Shown: positions 22,301-36,330, counted from the stretch's first letter. The stretch: DNA of 64,000 nucleotides from Numida meleagris (GCF_002078875.1 NC_034410.1:85045947-85109946), one strand, 5' to 3'. The notes: a model not told the origin generated them from the sequence alone. Program-made: numbers and translations.

Positions 22301-22949
22301 CTCATGAAATGGGGGGCCGCCACCATCTCCCGGAGACAACGACGTGAAATAATAGGCTATTGTATTTTAAAATAACAAATGACACACGCATACTGTGCGA
22401 GCGGACTTGTCCAGTTTTCTAGTACAAGACGACCTCCTTCCGAGGCTCCCTCCGGCCGAGGCGCGCCCCGAGCCAACGAGGAGCCGGGCGAGCCCTAACG
22501 CCGGGCAGGGTTAGAGCAGAGAGCTGGCAAAACCGAAAGGGAGAAATGGACAGAAAGAACTTTTCTTTCCTCTTCCTCGGGATGGAACCTTTAGTTCGAG
22601 CCGTGCATGGGAGGGGGCGCTGTGGCAATGGGTTCCCCGGCGCTCCGAGCGCTCGCAGCGCGGTTGTTTATGTAAGCGCCTTCCTCCGGGTTTCTTTTCA
22701 CATGGCACTCAGTGCATTTGCGAACCCTATTATCTGCTGTCGCCCGTGGTACCTGCATGGGGACGTGCTCTGCTCGCAGGAGCCGTGGTCGCTTCCTGTA
22801 CCCCTTCTTTTTCTTCCTTTACAGTAAGAGTGCCATAGCGCACTCCGTTTACAAAACACAGCGAAAGAAGGCTCTGCCGAGGGAAGCGCTGAGGATTTAA
22901 CGCCTTTCTATAACACACAAACGCGCTCAAATAGCCAAAAAATCCCCAT

Positions 22950-22996
22950 CCCCCCCCCCCCCTTTTCCGCTTTTTTTTTTTTTTTTTTTTTTTTTT
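22950..22996. repeat. Poly-C followed by poly-T
   Basis: A run of 13 C, a short break, then 26 T (22971-22996). It is a polypyrimidine tract and a likely assembly or sequencing trouble spot. Confidence 0.9.
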
Positions 22997-25900
22997 CCCT
23001 CCAGGGTATCTGTATCTTTGAAATGTGCTCACAACGGGCTGCCTTCAGGAGGATTTAGCTCCCCCCTTGTGGGATGTTATGGGTGTGTATGTGTGGGGTG
23101 TGTGTGTGGGGGGGAGTTCGGTTGGGGAAATAAAAAACAAGAAAAACTGAAGCGGATCTCTAAAAAGCAGATCTGGGGCTTAGAAAATTTGCTTCCCATA
23201 TGTCACACTGTTATTAAAAGTCTTAGTCATTCTCTGCTTAGGGAAATACAAGCAAATATATATCCGTGAGGATAAGAGAAAAGATCTCCAAAGCCTTCCC
23301 GGAGCCTGCTATTTTCACCTGAAAGGCAGGCAGTGTTTCTCAGGGCTAGAACAAGTGTACGATCCACAGGTGGGATAGTTCCTCCTTCTTGAGCAGGAAA
23401 AGAGAAAAAAAAAAAAAGGAAAAAAAAAGGAGAAAAAGGTTAAATCAGTGCATCTTGTTTTTGAACCGAGAAATGCACGCGGGGGAGGCAGGGGCGCGGA
23501 GATTCCGCCGCTCGCTCAGAGGGGCTCGTAGGGCCGCTGCCTCCGCGGCGCATCCCATCCGCACCTGCGGCCCCGGGCCGGGTTCGGTGCCGGGAGGAGC
23601 AGCGCTCCCCACCCGTTACCAGGCGGTCAGCTCCTCACTTTGGCCTGTGGGTTTCATACGCTGCCAACGTGTCTTGGAGAGAGTGTTTTGGAGTTAGTGG
23701 GAGTCTCCATCCCTTCAGCACCTGGTGCGCCTTATAAGTGAGTGATGGACAGAGTAAAGGGAAAATGGGACGATTTAACTGAAGGGACCAAAGTTCCTTG
23801 GTTTTAAGGGCTCACGTCAAAACGGATCTTCCTGACACGGTATTAGGCAAGAAGTAGATCTGAGACCGAGGAGGACAGGTAGGCTAGCCTTCTTCACCAG
23901 GAAGAGTCGTGTATAGATGGAGTTCTCCCACTGTTGCTTCCCCATGGTGATGCTGGCACTGTGGATGCCTGCTGTCAGGGTAAAATTGTTTTAGACAGTT
24001 TTGAAGTCACTCTGCCAGACCCCTTCCCCTTCTCGTAATTGCCATCATCTGTTTGATCACCACTTTTAACACTAGAGAGCACCTGCTCACCTGCTTTGTG
24101 CTTTTCCCTCATTCATTCACACATTCAGTCACTTATACGCGTGTACATGTGTATGTGTATATCCTTCATTTGTAGACCTAGAAACACATAACTAGATCAC
24201 ACCCCCAATCCCGAAAGTCCTGCTCTTTCCAATAAGCAGCCTTCTGGAAAAAAATGAGGCTTCTCACATTCATGTGACACCAGGTAACTTCTTTTCTCAG
24301 AATAATCAGCTATCCCCATTGCATCTTAAAGATTCAAGGTTGTTAGTATACCCCAAAACCAGACAGAAAAAATGCAGAAAAACTGCCGGCATACTCAAGA
24401 TGAGAACTAAATATTTATGTGTGAAATAATACCACGAGTTATAAAAAATGTCCTTTCAAATCGATGCAGCATGATCCAGAAACATTCAGGTAGCTTTAAA
24501 ATAATTTTGTAGCTCTTTTCCACTAGTGGGCAGAGTCAAGGGTGTTTGGAGTTTTTAGTTTCATATTTTCCTTTAAATTAAAATTTCCTCTAAACTACCA
24601 TTGAACTTCTGTTGTTCCTCACATCTGGTTAGGGAATAGCAACAAAGTTATCCTTTATCTTCAGGTTTTGCTGAAAGTTAGAATTTTTGCTTTTTTTTTT
24701 TTTTTTTTTTTTTTGGAGGAGGAAGATTTTTCATAACAGTAGTTCTTCATATATAAATGGTAAAAAAATACGTTACATTTGAATATTATTACAGAAAGAA
24801 AACACAGAATGCCATTTCCACCTTCTTAAAAAATTGCTATCTAATGTTCTTGGTGTGGTCTCGCTGCTTTCCCCCACTTAGTAGCAATGCTAAAGTCAGT
24901 TTTACTGTGTTTACAGCCTTCCTTCACGTCACATAAAGGAAGTGCAGCCAGACCATCTGGCTCTTAAGTTTTCAACCTATAACTGTCCAGGTTTTAAGAC
25001 ACTTTCATCTGTGAAAGGCTGGTGGCCAAACTGCCCCTGAGAAATCTAACCACATTTCTCCTCACACAACTGACTCATTTCAGTCAGTAGAACCACAGAA
25101 CAAAAACTGGTTGGAGAGTTCTGCTTTGATTCCTTCTGATATCAACATAGTTTTTGAAATGACATGAACTGTGGACTTTGTTGTGTGTTTGGCTATGCTC
25201 AGCATTACAGTGGGATCCTGTCATAGCTAAAATATGGTGTATAGGCTGACTTCACTCCATGGAGGGTTTGAAGAGCTTGTATTGTTTTGCTAGTAAGATA
25301 TCTGGGAAAAAATGCTTGACAGTGACTCTCTGAATGATCTGCTTTAAATTAATACTAATACAAGTTAATCTATAGTTTTTCTTCGATTTTCAGGAAGACA
25401 TTTTACATTTTACATTGAAATATAGGTTCCAGGACTTTAAAAGAACAAATCTCTTCATTCTTATCAGGAGACAATGAATTCTGCTCTGAACTCAGCCTTT
25501 AAACACATGGCCTTTCAGTGCACCTCAACAAGGAAACCAGTAAAATGATTCTTTTTTTTTTTTTTTTTTTCTTGGATGTTCCCAAACACTAATTCGTAAA
25601 GATCTAGAAGGTTACAACTCCTCTGCACTTTTGAACACAGATTTTTGAAACCATTTTTGAGAAGCATGTGATGTCATTACCTCAAACACCAGAGGTACAC
25701 AATGTTTTAATTTTATTTCTCATGCAAATACACCACTCAACTGTTTCATCTGGGACCTATTTGTCAGAGACCTCAAACATGAAAGAAGTTATGGGAGTGG
25801 GAAGAAAAAACAAGCGACAAACCAACAGCCTTCACTATGACATTTTGTCTCAGATAATTTTGTCCTGGGATCACCGATTTTTTGTAGTTGTCTAATCTTT

Positions 25901-26259
25901 TCAATGTTTTAATGTTGCTGGAGTCTCAAAACAGAAATAAAAAATTCCTTTCTACCTCTCAGTCTTCTCCTCTCCTGCTGCTGTTCCCTCAGCTTCACTT
26001 AGCCGAGCAAGAAGGTAGCAGTCTGGGTGCGCACTCTGACTTGGCAATGGTGGACTTGCCTTTATGACCTTCAGAAGAGAATAATCTCACCAACAGAACA
26101 ATATGAACATTGCTTGAACTTCAGATCAATAGCCAAACACGTCAGATAGATCTTCCCAATACTTTTAGTAGGATTTCACTGTAAACTAACAAACCTTAGT
26201 TCTGTAAATATATCAATTTAAGAAAAGGTTCAGCTCTACTCTTGTAAGAATGTATAACA

Positions 26260-26560
26260 AGCTTTTGGTTTTGCGCAGACAGTGCAAAAGTTGACATGAT
26301 ATGTGCAGCTGCACATCGGTAAAAATATGCATTTTTTTCTAGGATCGGTAATTAATTTCTAAACACCTAATGTGTTTCAATTGCATTTGTGAACCTTATG
26401 AGATTTGTAAACATTATCCATTAAAAATATTTCCATGAACTTGATTAAAAATCATCCATGAAGGGATGTAGCATTAATTCTAACCTTTGTCAAAAATGCG
26501 GATTATAAAGGAATCCTATCCCTATAAATATGCTTGTTTCAAGTAGGTAATTGAAAGATG
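26260..26560. promoter_or_regulatory. Candidate conserved non-coding element
   Basis: A unique block with a 16-bp palindrome containing the E-box CAGCTG (26301-26316), then GGTAATTAATTTC, repeated ATTAAAAAT-type cores and CTTTGTCAAAA. It is bounded by an octamer tandem repeat at 26580. Enhancer role inferred. Confidence 0.35.
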
Positions 26561-26579
26561 AAGCAGTGCACTGAATATG

Positions 26580-26623
26580 TTTTTGTGTTTTTGTGTTTTT
26601 GTGTTTTTGTGTTTTTGTGTGTT
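26580..26623. repeat. Tandem octamer repeat (TTTTTGTG)n
   Basis: About five perfect head-to-tail copies of an 8-bp unit. It is short but unusually regular. Confidence 0.85.
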
Positions 26624-28877
26624 TGTTTAATTGTTTATTATGTTTTTACTTCATTAATGGAATTGTCTGTTTCAGTTTTCTTAACTGACATTTATTTAAC
26701 AGAGTTTGCTTAAAGAAATGGAAACTAGTCTGTGATTTTTTTTCCCGGGACTATTCTTTCATTCTTTTTCTTCCTCCCTCTTCAAATGGTCACATAGTCT
26801 ACCAGACATACTTTTTTGAAGTCACCACTCAGTATTTTGGCAATGGAGCATGAGGGCCACAATTATGCCTTAATATTCATGTTCACAATATTGTTCAAAG
26901 GAAAAGCCAATAAAATTAAGAAAGAAAGAAGTTAAAATAATTATTTCACTATTATTCAAGATGACTTGTACAATTTATAGGAGGTCAAATCCTGTTAACG
27001 CCAAGTGTTGCACAAATGGACAACAACAAAGAACTGCTCCCAATCCACAAAATACGTAGAATAGGTATATAGGAATACTAGTGAAGAGGTAGCCATATTA
27101 ACAGACTTTTACAAACCTACTAGTAACTTTAGGGATATGAATTATGTTTTACAAGTTAAGACTTTCAGCATAAGTCAAGTCATAAAAAAGATGTCAAGCA
27201 CAGGTAAATAAAAAAAATACAAATAGGTGAAAGGCTATGGAAGCAATTGACTTTTCCATCTGAGAAGTAGGTCTGAGAGCACAGCATGGCAGGATTCGTC
27301 TGGTGCAGGTAACCACAGAGTGTACACGTGAGGTGAAGCTATAGACTGAATGAGCCATCAGAAGGAGCAAATTAGAGACATTCACTTGTCTTGTAATAAT
27401 TAAGCTTTATATCAGTGAATAGGTAATAAAGGAAGGATTCTGAGATGTTCCTCCCTGCTTTAACAAGTAAAATGGGATCCTTGAACTGCAGTGTCTGCAG
27501 CTGGGTGAGAATGGCCTCTTCATTGACTATATTTTTGTCTCTTCATATCTTAAGGCATAAGAAAGCATCACCAGTTAATACTCTTCTCTCCACTACTTTT
27601 ATTAGAATTGTATCATAAATTATTTCCTTCTTGCAGCATTTGTATTTAATTTCAAATCATTTGCTGCATGTCACTATTTGTATTTTCAGCAAAGCTCACT
27701 GAATTTTGTTCTTTAGAGTACTTTCTTTGTTTGGAGCTGAGCATTTGGTCTCTCTTGGTTCTTAAAACATGCCTGAGGGTCAACACCAACATAAGAGAAA
27801 ATTCAGCTGTGGGACCAAATTTGGATTCCAAACCAAGAGGAGGCATGTTGCTACTTTGGCTATTACTTATGACAATTTTGTGTTTTTAAACATTGTATTT
27901 TTATTGACCTTCCTGGTGGAAAAAAATGTTTTCTTTTTGTACATGTTATTCTATATGACAGATAAGATTTCAGTAGAATGATATGAAGATCTATCAGATA
28001 AGATGTGTTTGTATAAATTAGTTCAAAGCTTTAGAGCATACACTGTTTTACTCTAGGAATTGTACAGAAAAAGTAATCACATTAATTTTTGGGATAAAGA
28101 TCAAGAAAGATCAAGAAAAATATATAAATTTTCCATGGCAGAGATCTGTCTGAAGAAGTTGTGCCTGCATCTTGGCCTTGCTTTTAGAAAGCAAGAAATT
28201 TTTGACATTGTTTCAACACAATTTCCAGGCCTAAAGGACATTTTCATAGGTAGTGATATACTGAGCAGCCTATACCTCACTGGCCTCAGTTACCAGATTC
28301 TGATCTTGGCCAAAATCAGTATTTGATAACAGAAAACATTGTAAATGTTTGAGTATCTAATGCACTGATTAAAAATTTGCTTCCTAAACCTCGAAACTTT
28401 AAACAGCACTAAGTCTCAAAACCTATATACGTTGAATCTTGTGTTTTTATTCACACTGAAGCTAGTAGTTTTTTGTGGAATGAATGGCAAAAATTGTTTT
28501 TTTTTTCTGAACATTAGGCAGAATCTCTGAGTTTTTGTTCTTTTGAGGCCCTGTTTGAGTCATACAGAATGCTGCACTCAGTCACACTGCCGAGGCACAG
28601 AGAGTCCTATGCGTCCATGACAGGCAGAGCTGAACCATAAAGCTAGTACTAAAATTTGTTCTGTCACCTATTGAAAATACAAGCCATCTCTCTACTGTAT
28701 TGTTACCTTTCTGCCCTGTAACCTGACTGCTGAGCTTTCTATCAGCCTTTCTTTTGATCCTCTTTTACTCCATATGCAATGCCTTTCTATGGCCTCTCCT
28801 TAGGAGAGTTTCTTCTCTCTTACGGTAAATATAGTGCTATGAGGGAATAGGTACTATCTAAGATCTGGGAAAAGAGG

Positions 28878-28881
<4 letters not shown>

Positions 28882-28934
<53 letters not shown>
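28882..28934. repeat. (CA)n microsatellite
   Basis: About 26 uninterrupted CA units. Its length and purity suggest a polymorphic marker. Confidence 0.95.
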
Positions 28935-28936
<2 letters not shown>

Positions 28937-29629
28937 GAGCATGGCAGCTTTTGGAAACAAAAACTGAAAAACAGAATTACTCAAAAGAGTTTGAAAAGCA
29001 AGTAGAAGAAATCAGAACTAAGTAGATGCTGTCTCAGCAAACAGCTCTTGCAAATACTATTTTACTGTAAAGGTTATTCTGGGAAATTCAGGGCTGAGAA
29101 TGCTTACTTTAGTACCAAGAAAGTTGGTAGAAATGCTAATTAAAAACAGAATTATAAAATACCCAGCTGAAAATAATATGATGGAGACAGATCATCCTGG
29201 CTTCTGTAAAAGAAATCTGTGCCTCTGTAAGCTATTCACATTCTTTTAATTGTTTGGGTGTGATAACAAAAGAGTGAATACAAGAAGACTGGAAGACATA
29301 ATTTATTTGGACTTTTTGCAAAAGATGACAAAATTACTCCTGTAAATCTCATGAGTTAGACATGGGCTTTCTTATCAAAAGCTCCACACACTCATAGGGT
29401 CTTGCTGGCCTCAGTGTTGCAAGAACTAAGAAACATAAAATCATCTTCAAAGATGACTTCACTTTTGTGAGAGCACCTCAGCCAACAGAGCAAAATGCTT
29501 AACATAAAGGTACAATGCTGAATTACACAGTTATAGAGTAGTTGTGCTAATATTATTTTTGTCTAATTTTATTGATTTAATAAGACTGCTCTTCTGAACA
29601 AAAATGACCTAGTTTTTTTTTTTTTTTTT

Positions 29630-29760
29630 CCTAAACAGTCCCTATCTCTTCAATCTGTCATCATACAAGCTTTTTAATGTCTAGAATCATTTTGTTCATC
29701 TGCCTCTGCTTTTGTTAGCAGCTTCAGCAACTAATTACAATTTTGGGCAAGGAAAGTCTT
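29630..29760 (-). mobile_element. Possible degraded CR1-like LINE remnant
   Basis: The plus strand resembles the reverse complement of the conserved C-terminal coding part of CR1: a 'ctatctcttcaatctgtcatc' type phrase followed by 'atcattttgttcatctgcctctgc'. The fragment is old and short. Recognition is from memory of CR1 consensus text. Confidence 0.35.
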
Positions 29761-29904
29761 TGTTCAAGATTCTCATTCTTTATACAACAGTGCCAGAACA
29801 CCCAGAACACAAGACTTCCCAGAGCTGCTCCAGGAAAAAAATAAAATGGCAAAGACCAAACTTGGTATTCCTATAATGTTAAAAAGCCTTCTAAGGATTA
29901 AACC

Positions 29905-29997
29905 GAGAGAGAAAAGGAGAGACAGAGAGAAGAAAAGAGACGCGGAGAAAGAGAAGAAAGAAAAGAAGGAAAGAAGGAAAGGAGAAGGAAAAGTAAG
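29905..29997. repeat. Purine-rich low-complexity tract
   Basis: About 90 bp of almost pure A/G with GAGA and GAAG units. The open frame opposite it (minus strand, Ser/Phe/Leu-rich) is an artefact of this tract. Confidence 0.85.
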
Positions 29998-32900
29998 TGA
30001 GTGAGCTTTGCAGTTAGTTTTGTTTTGCAGATTAAAAAAAAAAAAGAAGATAAAATTGATTTGACAGAAGGAAGATATGTCCATAAAAGAAATACTGAAA
30101 AACAACATAAATTCACCATACGAATTCATCAACACTAGAGGACTCAGTCAATTTAGAGCAAAACAAATGTTTTTTATCTCAGGGACACCAAACTGATTTT
30201 ACCTGGTTTATTTTCCAATATCCTGGCACCTGCTGTGGTCCACATTTGTCCAACATTAGTAAACAGGGACAGCACAAACCTACACTATATTGACACATTT
30301 ACACAGTGCTTTTCCCTGTGACCTAGAAACTTGTCTATGTGCTGCTTTGGGAGCCTGCGTGGATTCAAAAGCAATGTAACTTTGTTCTTGAGGTGTGATA
30401 TTGAAAGCAGTAAACTCAGCTTACAGTTGGAAATGGGGCATCTGTATGGCACAGCAGCAGGCCATACGGCTTAGCACTTCAGGTCAGCATTAGCTCAAGG
30501 CACTCTTCCCCCAGCACAGTTTGATGTGCTTGTAGATTTCTGGGAGGTCTGGGAATGTGTGAAAATACTCTGTAGGCTCAGTTTGTCCTAAAGGCCACAA
30601 GTTTTCCACTTCTGCGTTATGTCTCAGATCTTATTCAAGAGAATTCTTAGCTTGCCAATGGAGTATTGCATGTCCTTCACCTTGTCCTAAAAACTGTTTC
30701 ATTTCTTAAACAATTGAAATCCATCAGTGATGCTGGCACTTGATTTTGTCTCTAAAATCCAAATAGAAAACTTCTGGCATGCCTACAAAAATCTGTGGAA
30801 TAAAAAGTGCCCCTGTATGTTGATTCTTTCTATAAAACAAGCTTTTGAAATCACTGCATCTGAAGCTATCAGATGAGATTCCCAGGTAGCATAACTCACT
30901 TTATGAGTACAGAGCCAAATTATGCAGGCAGAGGATTTAACCGCTCAGTTTTCTGGGGGAGATATTTGTGTAGAGATCACAAGACATTTTGTCCTGGAAT
31001 GTCTGGTACACAGGCATCTAAGAAGGACTGGGCAAAAGGAGGAGAGAAGGAATGTAAAAGAAAATGGAAAATAATAAAGAGCAACAAAAACATTCATGAC
31101 ATATCTGTTTTTAATTTTTCTTCTTAACAGATCTGGGTTTCTGATAGGCTATTCTGGTAATGACTAAACTAACTCTTCAGGGGCGCTTCTGGTCTGTATG
31201 GCCAGAAAAAAGTTCACTGCTTCTTAGCTCTTAGTGTTTGCTTGTTTGTGAAGCTGAATGAAATTTTTTGACTTTTTTTTTTTTTTTTTTGGAAGTGGAG
31301 GCAGAGAGCTACCAAAACACTTTACAAAATCATGTCCAGTTTGTTGAGTGTAAGAATTCTGAAAGAATCAAAAGCTTCCTTCTGACAATTTGGTAAGCAA
31401 GTGAAGCACTTCAATTATTTCATTTGAAATGACCTCCCATTTTGAAATTTCCTTCACTCTTTTTGAGAAAAACAGTTTTGAAAGGTTTGAACCCACATAA
31501 AGTATTTTGGGTTGCATCACTTTTGCAATGTTTCATTAAACTCTGAAAAAGAAAATAATTTTCAATTTGATCCAAAGCAAACCCTTTATATATTTTTTTG
31601 AACTACTGATGAACTAAAATCCATTTCTTTGCTCTGTTCAACCTAAATGAAGAATTACTAAGGATATGCTAACTAACATGTTTTTCTCATTTTTTCATCC
31701 CCTTTTTGGAAGCAATTCCATGCTATGGGTGAAATTTAATTAACTGCTTCATAGTATTTCTATTATTCACCGATATGTAGTCCTGATGAGTGAAACAAAG
31801 GGTCACTTCTGGCTCTGCACCTCATGAGAGGACAGCCAGGGCTTTGATGAGGATCTAGATGTTTTCCTTCCTATGAGCTTCCTGAAGAGACCAAAGGATC
31901 TTTTGAACTCAAAGACAGTTTGTACGGAATAGAAACGAGAACTTTAACTTTATAAATACAGAAACATTTTCTCTCTGCGAGGGAAGGAAAAAAAAAAGGT
32001 AGGAAAAGTTTATAAAGAGCTTCACTCCCTCTCCCCCTGTGTTGTGTGAGATGGGTACTTTCTTCCAGGTTTGGTTTCAGCCAACTCTGTGACTTTCTGG
32101 GTTGCAGCAAACTTCCCGCAGTCCTCTGATCCCTTGGAAGATCTCTTCCTGTCACCAAGGGAGTGCATATGTTCCCTGCCCCTTTCATTAGTCTCTCCAT
32201 GAACAGCAGGCTCCAATCTTCTCTCTGGGGCTCCCGTTCTCTTCTCCTCTCTCGCTATACCCTGAAGCCTGGGAGCTCCTCCTCTCCTCTTCCTCCTCCC
32301 ACCCAGTCCCCAAGCATGCTCATCTGCTCTCCAGGGAAAGGAAGAATCTCTTCTCCCTCCAGGGGGTCTATCTGACCTAGTCACTCCCTTTTTTAAAGGA
32401 ACATGACATACAACAGAGAACAAAAAAATAAACCAGATGCTGTCCAAAACAAACCTACTGACATGCCAGAAGAGAAAATTAGCACATCTCCCAGGCTTGG
32501 TTCTCTCAAAAACCCCATCACGTGGATGCCTAGGCCCTCCAGCTGTTTGTTCTCTGTGTGTGGAGCAATGAGACTGTGTTCTGGTAACTTCTGAACAAAC
32601 TGGCCAAGATCCATCAGATTTTTTGATCCAAAGCTTTTGCCCATTTCCAGATTGCAACTTACTCACTCAGTGTACTTTACACGAGATGCATGAAAACAGA
32701 GGGAGTAAATCCAAGGCTGTTTGTTTCTCTCTCATGCTCGTGAAAACAGCAAAACAGTATGGCCATTAGTACTGAGCATCGTGGGCCTAAAATTTGGGCT
32801 GGCTGAAAATTCTTGTGCTAGTGCGAGGGGGGCTTTGATGAGCATACTTGTGTGCAACTGTCTTTTCTTCATCCTCCAACAAAATTATGCTAATTTTTAC

Positions 32901-33140
32901 AGCCTAGATACCAAGGCCAAGTCTGTGGACTCTGCAGCAGCGAGATGAAGTCTGAGAATGCCTTGCTGTCTCCATGGGCAGTGCATGACTCGGGTCAGTA
33001 ATTTATGGCAGAATTAGGGAGAGAGACGAGTGAATCTGAGAAACATTTTCAACATTTTTACTGCTATATCTCACTGTCTTGCTATGTTCAGGTTTCTTAT
33101 TTTCCTTCATGGAAGATTAATGGAACTGACTGATGATGGT

Positions 33141-33220
33141 TTCATGCGGTTTAAGGCCAGAAAGGATTATTAGATCATCTTTGCCTGACATCCTGTGCAT
33201 TGCAGGCCGTAAAAGGTATA
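33141..33220 (-). mobile_element. Old CR1 LINE 3' fragment
   Basis: The sequence GTTTAAGGCCAGAAAGGAT, followed by 'tagatcatctttgcctgacatcctgtgcattgcaggcc', matches the reverse complement of an ancient sauropsid CR1 3' end as I remember it. It is diverged, and no target duplication is seen. Confidence 0.5.
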
Positions 33221-35651
33221 TACACATGACACGGTGCAGCTCCGTACAGAGATACCCGTGCTACCTCTGAACAAATTAGCTCAGATACAGGAAGCAATAA
33301 AGCTGCATTAGGCTGGGAGCAGTGCTGAAAGCGGTACAGCTAATGTAGTCCAGGCACAGCAACTCCCAGCTGCAGCTGTTCTGCTTCTACTGTCTCAACT
33401 GTCACTGCCAGAAGTGTCTCAGGTACCTCCATTCAACTCCCTCTCTCAAGCAAACTATTTAGATTAACATGTTTCAGCTTTCAGGCAGACTAAACTGGAT
33501 GTTATAGGAGAGACCAAGACCATGACATTCCTGGCTAGAGATCTTGCTAATGCTCCTTGGACCGTTGTTACCGAGGAAAGCAGGACCTTGTTTAATTGCT
33601 GCTTGGTGAGACAACCCATGCTGGTGGAGTTGGGCTTCTTCTGATGAGTAATCCCTGGAATAGCCCGCCTCTGTCTGCGGACTACAGGGCAGACATTGAG
33701 AAAAGTCTTTAGCTTAGAGACATGTTAAAGCCGAGGCAGTGTGCAGAAACAAAATCACCTCTCTGTTTCCACTTGCTTTTTCTCTGTTTTAGGCTTCTGT
33801 GAATCGCAAGTCCTTCTTTTTTTTTTTTCATCCAATATCTCTGAACAGATCATTTTGTCACAGTGTGTTAAAACAGAACTTCTCATCCTACAGGCCCAAT
33901 TTTCATTCATTATTTACAAATATATATATACATTGTATTAAATTAATTTTGGGGGAGATATGGAATTTTAAGCAGGCTATTTGGATCATTCTCAATGATC
34001 CTCTTCATTACCTACCTCACTAATCTCTGTGTTATATGTAAAACTTAATAACAAAGATTTTTATTCATCTTTAGATGATTGGCACATATATAAAATAATA
34101 TTGATGAAAGTCAGTCTTTGAAGACTTTCTTAGAAACAGGACCACCTATTCTGAGATCTTTTAGTGAGATAGTTTTAACCTGACTGATACAGTCTCTGCT
34201 AATTTTGAAGTGTCTTGTACTCCAAAGAAGTCTGTTTATTATGGTAATGCATGGTAAAGTTTTTATCTTGACAAAACATGGTTGTTTGGCAGCAATTCTT
34301 CCATCCAAGCTTATCTATACATAGAAAAAAATATATATTTAAGTTAAACCAAGTTGGAAGAACCTTCTATGCTTTAAATATCAGAATTGTGTCAGTACAG
34401 AAAATTTTTCAATACCTTTGAATTACCTCCATATTTCCTGTGAAATAAAAATATAGAAGCTATTGTTCAAAATGCTATAATTAATTTTTATAGAGCTTTT
34501 GCATGTAAAGTATTTTCATAAGTTAAGCCAAATTAAGCCTATGCCATTTTAGCATATGTTTCCTTGTGTGCCATTTTTTGATGGTGATAAACTGTCACTC
34601 CTTGACATGTTGTTGAATGTGCTTGGCACAGTGTTCTGTTAAAACGACAACCCCAAAATATCTACTGAACATACACATCTATCTGTAGTTTGAAATCCAG
34701 AATATATACACATAATATATGGCTTATTCTGTTCCTCCATGTCTAAATTCCTTTTTATTATTATATATCATTGCAGGCATGGCTATTTGAGGATATATTT
34801 AGTACAAATTTAGCAAGGAGAAGGTATGCTTTTTTCTAAATCAACAGATGTGACTGGAAAAAGCAGACAAGTTTTTGGACATACAATCTTTTCACCCAGC
34901 TGAATATAATTCAACTTGTGGCTTACAATACTTATATTTACTTAGGTTTCATGTTAATGTTTTATATTCCATTTTGTATTCAGTCTCATTTTAACTAGGA
35001 TGATTTCTTGCTCAGTATAATCTGTTTTAGTTGTGAACCATACTTATGGATGTCCAGGATTTTATTTTTAATGGTTTCCATTTTATTTTTTTGCCAATAC
35101 ATACCACATTAAATATATGGTATATTTGGCGTAGGTAAAATATCACAAAAATTAGCCTACAAAAGTTCATTTGTATGCATATATATAGTTTTATGATATA
35201 TTGTGTTTGCACGTGGTAAATGCAATTAGATCATGATATCTATATCTAGGAGACCACTTGCTTTATGGTAGCAATTAACTCTTAGTTCATTTAAATAAGA
35301 TCAAAAACTGAGTTATCTTGCTTGAGTTCAGAGTGTCTGCATAGAGAAATTGCCAGTTATTATTTTTAGAAATTCTGGAAAATGTGATGTATGAGATGAT
35401 GAGCAAGCATCTTCCAGTCACTCCTATTAAAATGTTTAGTGTTGTTACACATTATGGGCAGATGTTAAAGGGCAATACAGGCTGTTATCTACTGTGAGTA
35501 GGTTTTCTATTGTGGATTCTACAAACAGACCTGCAGATATTTTTTTCAATTTTTTTTTTATTTTTTGCGATGTAGATGTTTCATTCATAGCATTTGTTTT
35601 CTATTCTGAGCTATCAGAAACAACTAACAGCTTCTTTGCTGTGAAGACCCT

Positions 35652-35681
35652 GTTTTTTGTTTGTTTGTTTGTTTGTTTTTT
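35652..35681. repeat. (GTTT)n simple repeat
   Basis: About five GTTT units within a T-rich stretch. Confidence 0.85.
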
Positions 35682-36330
35682 AATTTCTTTCCTTCTCTGT
35701 TTTATTCTTATGGAAGAAGCTAGAAATATGAAAGGCTATTTTAGTAATAACAACCATCTTATCATATTTCCAACACCAAATGCAGAATATTCCTTCTCCG
35801 GCAAGAACATCTGCAGCTGTTATTTTTATTATCAAGGATCCTCTCACTAATATAAAAATGGTTAAAATGTGTTCCTTATCTGCTCCCTTTTGCTTATATT
35901 ATCATGTGGAGGATACCATAAAACTGGTTTAAACACTTGAGTATATCTACTAGGATTATCCTGTTACCACCCTCTGTCTTCATGGTTACATTAACAGCAA
36001 CCTAATACTTTACCTAGAGATTATTCTCTCTACTACTGAGATGATATCCATTAGAATCATGCAATTTGCCTTTCTGTAATATCTGTTTACTCCATTTGGC
36101 ACATGCTCTTTCTCCTTCAGACTACTACAAATATAATTTACAAAGAAAAGGAACAGATATTGATATAAAAAGACCTAAATATATAAAAAAAATAAATAGG
36201 GGAATGCTAGGAAAGGGAGAGAATTCCTACGGAATTACATCAAAGGAAAAGAGAAAAGGGATAAACTTCGTGACATTAGCCATCAAGATAATATATTTTT
36301 GCTGAGTTAACAAAACTACATGGAAATAAT

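Larger units (their letters stand above)
18721..24000. other. Proximal upstream flank of IRX2, no gene recognised
   Basis: Unique sequence with CpG clusters (19380-19520, 21870-22060, 22440-22660, 23480-23600) and AT-rich regulatory-looking blocks. The open frames are GC-driven. A divergent non-coding transcript could start here, but no exon can be supported from sequence. Confidence 0.55.
24001..36330. other. AT-rich gene desert upstream of IRX2
   Basis: No coding gene, tRNA or rRNA is recognised. It contains homopolymers (24691-24714, 25552-25570, 31273-31290), simple repeats listed separately, two old CR1-like remnants and a regulatory-looking block at 26260-26560. Open frames are short and unrelated to known families. 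Confidence 0.6.

Noticed and set aside
29773..30135. 120-codon Phe/Ser-rich minus-strand frame resembling a membrane protein
   Set aside because: The hydrophobic run is the complement of a purine-rich tract, not a real transmembrane protein.
32022..32666. 214-codon minus-strand frame
   Set aside because: No recognisable domain, no splice context and average composition. Chance frame in unique DNA.
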